Origin: Bacteroidota bacterium
Lineage (GTDB): Bacteria; Bacteroidota; Bacteroidia; Chitinophagales; Chitinophagaceae
Length of the DNA: 39,978 nucleotides
Assembly (NCBI GenBank): GCA_023430465.1
Contig: JAEZAM010000140.1
Location: 1 to 39,978 of the forward strand
Direction of reading: 5' to 3'
The notes under the pieces: generated by a model
The model's input: the letters and a program-made list of their open reading frames with translations, nothing else
Databases searched by the model: none
Told to the model about the DNA's origin: nothing
Program-made: the position numbers and the translations under genes
Shown here: piece by piece, positions 35,474-39,978 of the stretch
Layout: the number at the start of each line of letters is the position of its first letter
How positions within the stretch are numbered: position 1 is the stretch's first letter

Positions 35474-36538
35474 ATGCTGGACAGATTAGAGGCTATAAAG
35501 GCAAGGTTTGATCAACTGGGAGTGGCGCTCACGAATCCCGAGATAGTTGGCAACAACCAGAAATTTGCGGAAACGAGCAAGGAATACCGCAGCCTGGAAA
35601 AGATCGTCACAGCGGCACGGGATTATGAAAAGATCCTGGATGACATTGAATTTTACAAAGAAGCCATGAGTGGTGGTGATGAAGAAATGCGTGAACTGGC
35701 AAAAGCGGAAGCACCTGCGCTCGAAGAGAAAAAGCAGGCGGCTGAGGCCTACATTCGGCAACTTCTGATACCGAAAGATCCGCAGGACGATAAGAATGCG
35801 ATACTTGAGATACGTGCGGGTACGGGTGGCGATGAGGCCAGCCTGTTCGCCGGCGACCTGCTTCGGATGTACATGCGCTATTGCGAACGCAAAGGCTGGA
35901 AAACTGCCCTCCTCAGTGAGAATGAGGGAACGGTTGGTGGCTACAAGGAAGTACAACTGGAAGTGACGGGTGACGATGTATATGGAACGCTGAAGTTCGA
36001 AAGCGGCGTCCATCGCGTACAGCGCGTACCGGATACCGAAGGCTCAGGCCGGGTCCATACTTCTGCCGCTACCGTGGCCGTAATGCCCGAGGCTGAAGAG
36101 GTGGATTTTGAGTTGAACCCCGCCGATGTGAAAATGGAGACTGCCCGAAGCGGTGGAGCAGGAGGACAAAACGTAAATAAGGTAGAAACAAAGGTGATGC
36201 TTACCCACCTGCCCACCGGAACCGTGGTCGTTTGCCAGACGGAAAGATCTCAGTTGGGTAACCGCGAAAAAGCCATGCAGATGCTGCGGACGAAGCTGTA
36301 TGAGGAGCAGGTGAGAAAGCAGGAGGACGAAATTGCCCGGCACCGGAAATCCCTGGTGAGCACCGGTGACCGCAGCGCCAAGATCCGGACCTACAACTTT
36401 CCACAAGGCCGGGTTACCGATCACAGGATCGGGTTGACGTTATATAACCTCCAGGCTGTACTAAACGGGGAAGTGGAAGAATTAATAGATGCCCTGCAGT
36501 TTGCCGAAAATTCCGAAAAGCTGACGAAGCAACAATAA
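35474..36538 (+). CDS. prfA: Peptide chain release factor 1
   Basis: The 354-residue factor recognises UAA and UAG stop codons and triggers peptide release. The peptidyl-transferase motif GGQ is at 230-232 in RSGGAGGQNVNKVETKV. The stop-recognition domain precedes it, and EIRAGTGGDEASLFAGDLLRMY is typical. The final helix ENSEKLTKQQ is normal. The gene is flanked by its own promoter box and a strong terminator, so it looks like a single-gene unit. Confidence 0.97.
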   Translation: MLDRLEAIKARFDQLGVALTNPEIVGNNQKFAETSKEYRSLEKIVTAARDYEKILDDIEFYKEAMSGGDEEMRELAKAEAPALEEKKQAAEAYIRQLLIPKDPQDDKNAILEIRAGTGGDEASLFAGDLLRMYMRYCERKGWKTALLSENEGTVGGYKEVQLEVTGDDVYGTLKFESGVHRVQRVPDTEGSGRVHTSAATVAVMPEAEEVDFELNPADVKMETARSGGAGGQNVNKVETKVMLTHLPTGTVVVCQTERSQLGNREKAMQMLRTKLYEEQVRKQEDEIARHRKSLVSTGDRSAKIRTYNFPQGRVTDHRIGLTLYNLQAVLNGEVEELIDALQFAENSEKLTKQQ

Positions 36539-36587
36539 ATGCCTGAAAAGTACAGACTTACTCTTAGAAGAATTCAGAAACTCAATG

Positions 36588-36623
36588 AGCCAGGCCTACC
36601 AATAAAAGGCCTGGCTTTTTTTT
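36588..36623 (+). terminator. Rho-independent terminator of prfA
   Basis: AGCCAGGCCT/AGGCCTGGCT, a perfect 10-bp stem, is followed by seven or more T residues. Confidence 0.92.
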
Positions 36624-36853
36624 GAAATTGTTTAAGCCGTCAACGGAGTTTTGGTCTGATTTATGCGTTAGTAAGAAATGTGGAGCAATCCACGACGCTC
36701 TTTCAAATTTACCCGGCCAAAGGAAAATGGGCAGAATAGAACTCTTCAATAAGGGGTTTGGTAAAAAAATCTACAATTCTGCCTGGAATGGGACTTAAAA
36801 CCCCGTTTTGTTGTTTAAAATATCATTAACAACACCTCTGGCACAAATGGCAG
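36624..36853. other. Non-coding stretch
   Basis: No convincing ORF or RNA gene was seen. It contains one copy of TGCGTTAGTA (36664-36673); the second copy (36860-36869) overlaps the candidate promoter box downstream. Confidence 0.5.
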
Positions 36854-36966
36854 TAAATTTGCGTTAGTATAATTAGAATTGATTAACTCATCATAAAAGC
36901 AGTCAATTTTCTCATAAGCAGTTAGTTTTGGTTGCGACCCCTGTTTCTACAGGGGTCTATTTTTTT
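36854..36966 (+). ncRNA. Candidate small RNA (promoter box to terminator)
   Basis: TAAATTTG at 36854-36861 matches the -7 consensus, and a strong terminator follows at 36936-36966. The roughly 100-base transcript between them has no start codon followed by a useful frame. It has A/T-rich single-stranded-looking 5' sequence and a structured 3' end, as many small regulatory RNAs do. The terminator faces a convergent gene but has its T-tract only on this strand, so it serves a plus-strand transcript. No known RNA family was recognised. Confidence 0.4.
36936..36966 (+). terminator. Rho-independent terminator with no coding gene directly upstream
   Basis: GACCCCTGT/ACAGGGGTC (9 bp, TTCT loop) is followed by TATTTTTTT. 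The nearest upstream coding gene on this strand is prfA, which already has its own terminator at 36588. Confidence 0.8.
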
Positions 36967-37343
36967 GTATATACCCTCAAGCTCAACCAAAGGCCCAGAG
37001 CAGCTCCTGCCGCGTCAGCCAGGATGTCGCCTGTATCGAAAGAGCGATTTGCCACGAAGTGTTTCTGCACGAACTCCATGATAATTCCATAGCCCAGACA
37101 AATGAACGTGGCCGCCAGGAAACTTTTTTTAAGATCCAGTGCCGCAGCCTTCCACAATCCCCGGCACAGAACGAATGTACCCGTTCCAAACATCCCGATA
37201 TGAACCCATTTGTCGAAATAGATCCTGCTCATCCAGTCATCTGACGGGAATGCGCTTCCGGGCAATACAAGAAGAACGGTGGACACAAGGAGCCAGGCAA
37301 TGAAGAGCAGGAAATGGCGAAGGATCACAACTTTTTTCTGCAA
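36957..37343 (-). CDS. VanZ-like family membrane protein
   Basis: The 128-residue protein has about four transmembrane helices: 10-28 (LLFIAWLLVSTVLLVLPG), about 47-64, about 72-92 and about 104-122. Family landmarks are the first-loop DKWVHIGMFGTGTF and the later GDILADAAGAALGLWL, as in VanZ-like and phosphotransbutyrylase-associated proteins. VanZ raises teicoplanin resistance in enterococci, but members of this family are widespread and mostly of unknown role. The start is TTG at 37343; an in-frame TGA lies a few codons upstream, and no ATG precedes the first helix. Confidence 0.8.
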   Translation of the reverse strand: MQKKVVILRHFLLFIAWLLVSTVLLVLPGSAFPSDDWMSRIYFDKWVHIGMFGTGTFVLCRGLWKAAALDLKKSFLAATFICLGYGIIMEFVQKHFVANRSFDTGDILADAAGAALGLWLSLRVYTKK

Positions 37344-37368
37344 TGATAAATCGAAGATGTGTCAAAGC

Positions 37369-37396
37369 AAAGGGCACCCCAGAAGAGGCGCCCTTT
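37369..37396 (-). terminator. Terminator of the sigma/anti-sigma operon
   Basis: On the reverse strand AAAGGGCGCC pairs with GGTGCCCTTT (one G-U pair) and is followed by GCTTTG. It lies downstream of the anti-sigma gene ending at 37477. Confidence 0.55.
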
Positions 37397-37476
37397 TTAA
37401 CCAACTATTGAACCAAGAGATATGAGATCACATTCCTGGTTAATTACGTAAGAGTGAAAGGATCGGTTTTCCCGAA

Positions 37477-38265
37477 TCATAGATTTCCCAGCACATACAT
37501 GGTGCCTTTTGGTGTGGGATTCCCGCCCTTGTCTTCCAGTGTGATGGCAAACGCCTGCGCATTCCGCACATTCCGTGCTTTGATGAGGAGTTTTTCCTGG
37601 GAAATGAAATGGCTGTTGTCAATTACTCCCATATCGATAGGCTTGCCATCGAGCAACGCCCAAAGTTGATATTGTTTATCGCTGGCAGGCACCGGAAGAT
37701 TATTCGCCAGAAGGTACACGTCATGTGAAGCGGTATCCCAGTACACCGTTGCGAAGGCAGTGGGCGCAGCTGGCAAACCTTTCATTGCTGCCATTTTAAC
37801 CGCCGGGTTTTGCTGGATCATCTTCAGGTCTTTCTCCAGCATAGCCAGCCTGGCAGACGTACGTTCAAGCGCTGTTGCGTCGGCACTCCGCTGCTTTTCC
37901 AGTGCGGCATTTCTTCGTGTGAGGGAGATATTCCAGAATACGCTGATGGCGAGCAAGATGGTGGCGGCAGCCGCGAGGAACGGCAGCCAGGAGGAAGCAC
38001 GGGACCGGCGAATGGGCATGACAGGTGCCGGAGTTGCGTGCAGCCCCTGCAGCGTATTCACGATGCCTGATTTTACTCCGGCGCCAGGGGACACGGCATG
38101 ACGCATGGCTTCCCCCTCAAGGGCGAGTTCAAAAGCAACACGGGCAGCAGCCACCTCAGGGTGGGCCAGGCACATCCGGTTGAACTCGTGAAGCTCTTCA
38201 TCGGTTGCAAGTCCGAGGACGCAACTTTCAATGATGCCACTTGCTATGTAATCCTGTACGTTCAC
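37477..38265 (-). CDS. Anti-sigma factor with RskA-like C-terminal domain
   Basis: The 262-residue protein has a short cytoplasmic N-terminus (IASGIIESCVLGLATDEELHEFNRM) like the anti-sigma domain of RskA proteins, but without the HxxxCxxC zinc motif. One transmembrane helix (about 91-113) is followed by a coiled coil (about 115-150) and a periplasmic RskA-like domain (TVYWDTASHDVYLLANNLPVPASDKQYQLWALLDGKPIDMG). The start is GTG at 38265, 2 bases after the sigma gene stop, so the two are coupled. Regulated proteolysis of the periplasmic domain would release the sigma factor; that is known for related systems and is inferred here. Confidence 0.88.
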   Translation of the reverse strand: MNVQDYIASGIIESCVLGLATDEELHEFNRMCLAHPEVAAARVAFELALEGEAMRHAVSPGAGVKSGIVNTLQGLHATPAPVMPIRRSRASSWLPFLAAAATILLAISVFWNISLTRRNAALEKQRSADATALERTSARLAMLEKDLKMIQQNPAVKMAAMKGLPAAPTAFATVYWDTASHDVYLLANNLPVPASDKQYQLWALLDGKPIDMGVIDNSHFISQEKLLIKARNVRNAQAFAITLEDKGGNPTPKGTMYVLGNL

Positions 38266-38267
38266 CT

Positions 38268-38813
38268 TTATTTTATCAATGTTCTTAATTGTATCAAAGC
38301 TGCGCGGATTCTCGTTTTAACGGTCCCGAGCGGTATGTTCATCAGTTTTGCGATCTCCTCGTGCGTATAGCCCTGGAAATAGGAAAGATCAAGCAGTGAC
38401 CTGTGCTCCTCCTTCATAGATGCCAGAATCTTTTTCAGGCCCACGTCTGTGGTACCGGGCAATCCGGTACCGCCCGTCAGCCCGATGTCTTCATTTCCGG
38501 TAATGGGATTATTTTTCAGGGAATCCTGGTAGCCTCTGGATCGGATCTTATCGATTGATGCATTCCTTGCAATATTGATCATCCATGTGAACAGCCTGCC
38601 TTTGATGGGATCATAGGTGTCGATCTTACGCCAGATATTGACGAACACTTCCTGCAACACATCCCGGGCGATTTCCGGATCGGGTATGATGGCCGCTATC
38701 ACCCCATACAGGGCGCCGGAATAATTGTCATACAGGTAACTGAACGAACTGTCTGTTCGCTGACGGAGTGAACCGACCAGCTCCTGCTCGCTATATGTTG
38801 CGGGACTGCTCAA
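38268..38813 (-). CDS. ECF RNA polymerase sigma factor, SigK-like
   Basis: The 181-residue protein shows region 2 (ARDVLQEVFVNIWRKIDTYDPIKGRLFTWMINIARN) and region 4 (LDLSYFQGYTHEEIAKLMNIPLGTVKTRIRAAL). It is paired with the RskA-like anti-sigma factor downstream. The start is TTG at 38813, giving MSSPATYSEQELVGSL. No ATG is available upstream in frame, and the conserved EQELVGSLRQRTDSSFSYLYDNYSGAL start needs this position. Confidence 0.92.
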   Translation of the reverse strand: MSSPATYSEQELVGSLRQRTDSSFSYLYDNYSGALYGVIAAIIPDPEIARDVLQEVFVNIWRKIDTYDPIKGRLFTWMINIARNASIDKIRSRGYQDSLKNNPITGNEDIGLTGGTGLPGTTDVGLKKILASMKEEHRSLLDLSYFQGYTHEEIAKLMNIPLGTVKTRIRAALIQLRTLIK

Positions 38814-38878
38814 ATAGTTGGTGCGGAATGGGGAAAACCCTTTCCAGGGGAATATACGGTGAAAGTATGGCGCTGGTT

Positions 38879-39256
38879 TTAGCCTGCAAGTGATTCATAA
38901 CCGGCCGCATCGAGCAGACCGTCCACATCGGCGGGGTTATTCACCTTCATTTTCACCATCCATCCTTCCCCATAGGGATCAGTATTCACGAGCTCAGGTG
39001 CGTTGGCCAGGGCAGAATTCAGTTCTGTCACCGTGCCGCTTACGGGCAGGAACAGATCAGAAACGGTTTTCACCGCTTCAACCGTACCAAACACGGCGCC
39101 GGCTTCCAGCGCTTTTCCAATCGTTTCAACCTCCACATACACAATATCCCCAAGTTCGCGCTGCGCAAAATCAGTAATACCTATCGTGGCAATATCACCT
39201 TCGAGGCTGATCCACTCATGATCCTTGGTGTATTTCAGTGTAGCGGGATAACTCAT
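38879..39256 (-). CDS. gcvH: Glycine cleavage system H protein
   Basis: The 125-residue carrier shuttles the aminomethyl group on a lipoyl arm between the P and T proteins. Lys63 in GTVEAVKTVSDLF is the lipoylated residue, and the beta-barrel lipoyl fold is intact. gcvP and gcvT are not adjacent. The ATG at 39256 is preceded by a near-consensus -7 box (CATATTTG on the reverse strand, 39276-39283). Confidence 0.97.
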   Translation of the reverse strand: MSYPATLKYTKDHEWISLEGDIATIGITDFAQRELGDIVYVEVETIGKALEAGAVFGTVEAVKTVSDLFLPVSGTVTELNSALANAPELVNTDPYGEGWMVKMKVNNPADVDGLLDAAGYESLAG

Positions 39257-39409
39257 GTTTGATTGTTTTATCCCGCAAATATGAGTAAATCCTTTTATTA
39301 TGGCAGAATCCCCTGTTTATTTTTCGGAACTCACCGGGAAATAGCCGCCGTTCATGGCAGTTTTTGCCCCTTTTATCGTTCCTCGCTTTACAATTTTATG
39401 ACACTAAAA

Positions 39410-39417
39410 TATCTTTG
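39410..39417 (+). promoter_or_regulatory. Candidate -7 box of the TonB-dependent receptor gene
   Basis: TATCTTTG matches the -7 consensus; TTTA lies 19 bases upstream. It ends 26 bases before the ATG at 39444. Confidence 0.45.
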
Positions 39418-39443
39418 CAGCACCTTATCTAAAGAGGACACAC

Positions 39444-39978
39444 ATGAACAAACTAACCAGGCTATTACTGCCCGCCCTGCTTTTTTCAGGGCTCGCTTCC
39501 GCTCAACAAATCAAGGGTGACGTCAAAGATGACCAGGGCAAAGGCCTGGCGAAAACGACCGTGTCGCTGCTGAAAGCTAAAGATTCTTCTGTCGCTAAAC
39601 TCTCTGTGACTGATGCAGATGGCAAATACACCTTCACCGCTGATCCAGGTCGTTACCTGGTGTCCGTTTCGCATGTGGGATTTCTGCCTTCTTACTCCGC
39701 TCCGGTGGAACTCGGAAGTGCTGACGTAAGTATCAACACCATCACATTGGTTAAGGCAACGGGTAATCTCGCCGGAGTGACCGTCGTGGCAAAAAAGCCG
39801 ATGGTTGAGGTGAAAGCCGATAAGATGATCCTCAATGTAGAAGGAACCATCAACTCTGTGGGCCAGGATGCCCTGGAACTACTCCGTAAATCACCGGGTG
39901 TGCAAGTGGATAAAGATGATAATATAAGCCTTAGCGGAAAAAACGGTGTGCAGGTTTATATCGATGGTCGCCCTACAC
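39444..39978 (+). CDS. TonB-dependent outer-membrane receptor with carboxypeptidase-regulatory-like N-terminus (3' truncated by window)
   Basis: The reading frame is open to the window end (178 codons visible). The signal peptide (MNKLTRLLLPALLFSGLASAQ) is followed by a beta-sandwich regulatory domain: IKGDVKDDQGKGLAKTTVSL, DADGKYTFTADPGRYLVSVSHVGF. Then comes a plug-like segment, NLAGVTVVAKKPMVEVKADKMILNVEG, ELLRKSPGVQVDKDDNISLSGKNGVQVYIDGRP. This is the outer-membrane protein beta-barrel type of TonB-dependent receptor, not SusC. The substrate is unknown. Confidence 0.85.
   Translation, partial: MNKLTRLLLPALLFSGLASAQQIKGDVKDDQGKGLAKTTVSLLKAKDSSVAKLSVTDADGKYTFTADPGRYLVSVSHVGFLPSYSAPVELGSADVSINTITLVKATGNLAGVTVVAKKPMVEVKADKMILNVEGTINSVGQDALELLRKSPGVQVDKDDNISLSGKNGVQVYIDGRPT

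Overview
The window looks like a chromosomal segment of a Bacteroidota bacterium, most likely from the Chitinophagaceae. The signs are a SusC/SusD pair, SprB-type repeats, a DUF5777-type barrel, a dual membrane-spanning anti-sigma factor, lipoproteins with Bacteroidota-style signal peptides, and repeated TAnnTTTG boxes (the Bacteroidota -7 element) just upstream of genes. Base composition is moderate. No tRNA, rRNA, CRISPR array, transposase or phage gene was seen, so this reads as ordinary core chromosome with some accessory envelope functions.

Layout. 1-2773 (+): tail of an M23 peptidase, a Bcp-type peroxiredoxin and a DUF5777 barrel. 2858-6521 (-): BirA, then an ECF sigma factor, a Dma-like anti-sigma factor predicted to span both membranes, and a lipoprotein joining two SprB-like repeats to a c-type heme domain. 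6641-11942 (+): rsfS, ftsH, a LUD-domain protein, a gamma-glutamylcyclotransferase-like protein, lpxH and a secreted unknown, probably largely co-transcribed. 11988-13082 (+): an MscS channel whose 3' end overlaps a convergent secreted thioredoxin gene. 13060-15255 (-): thioredoxin, MerR regulator and a membrane-anchored M23 peptidase. 15472-23029 (+): alaS, a two-PDZ secreted protein behind a palindrome-rich promoter, gatB, a TlpA-type lipoprotein and a secreted unknown. 23030-23776 (-): recO. 23911-26238 (+): an MMPL/RND exporter. 26425-31886 (+): susC, susD and a third surface lipoprotein. 31952-35396 (-): amidohydrolase, diheme cytochrome c peroxidase and a small cytochrome c lipoprotein, joined by overlapping start and stop codons. 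35474-36538 (+): prfA. 36957-39256 (-): VanZ-like protein, anti-sigma factor, ECF sigma factor and gcvH. 39444-end (+): start of a TonB-dependent outer-membrane receptor.

Much of the window concerns the cell envelope: peptidoglycan hydrolases, lipid A synthesis, FtsH quality control, a mechanosensitive channel, outer-membrane receptors and two sigma/anti-sigma pairs. The most interesting item is the ECF sigma plus trans-envelope anti-sigma unit at 3747-5682, with the SprB-heme lipoprotein next to it as a possible target or partner. Second-tier items are the palindromic promoter of the PDZ gene, a probable small RNA before the terminator at 36936, the amidohydrolase/diheme peroxidase operon, and six genes whose only plausible start is TTG.
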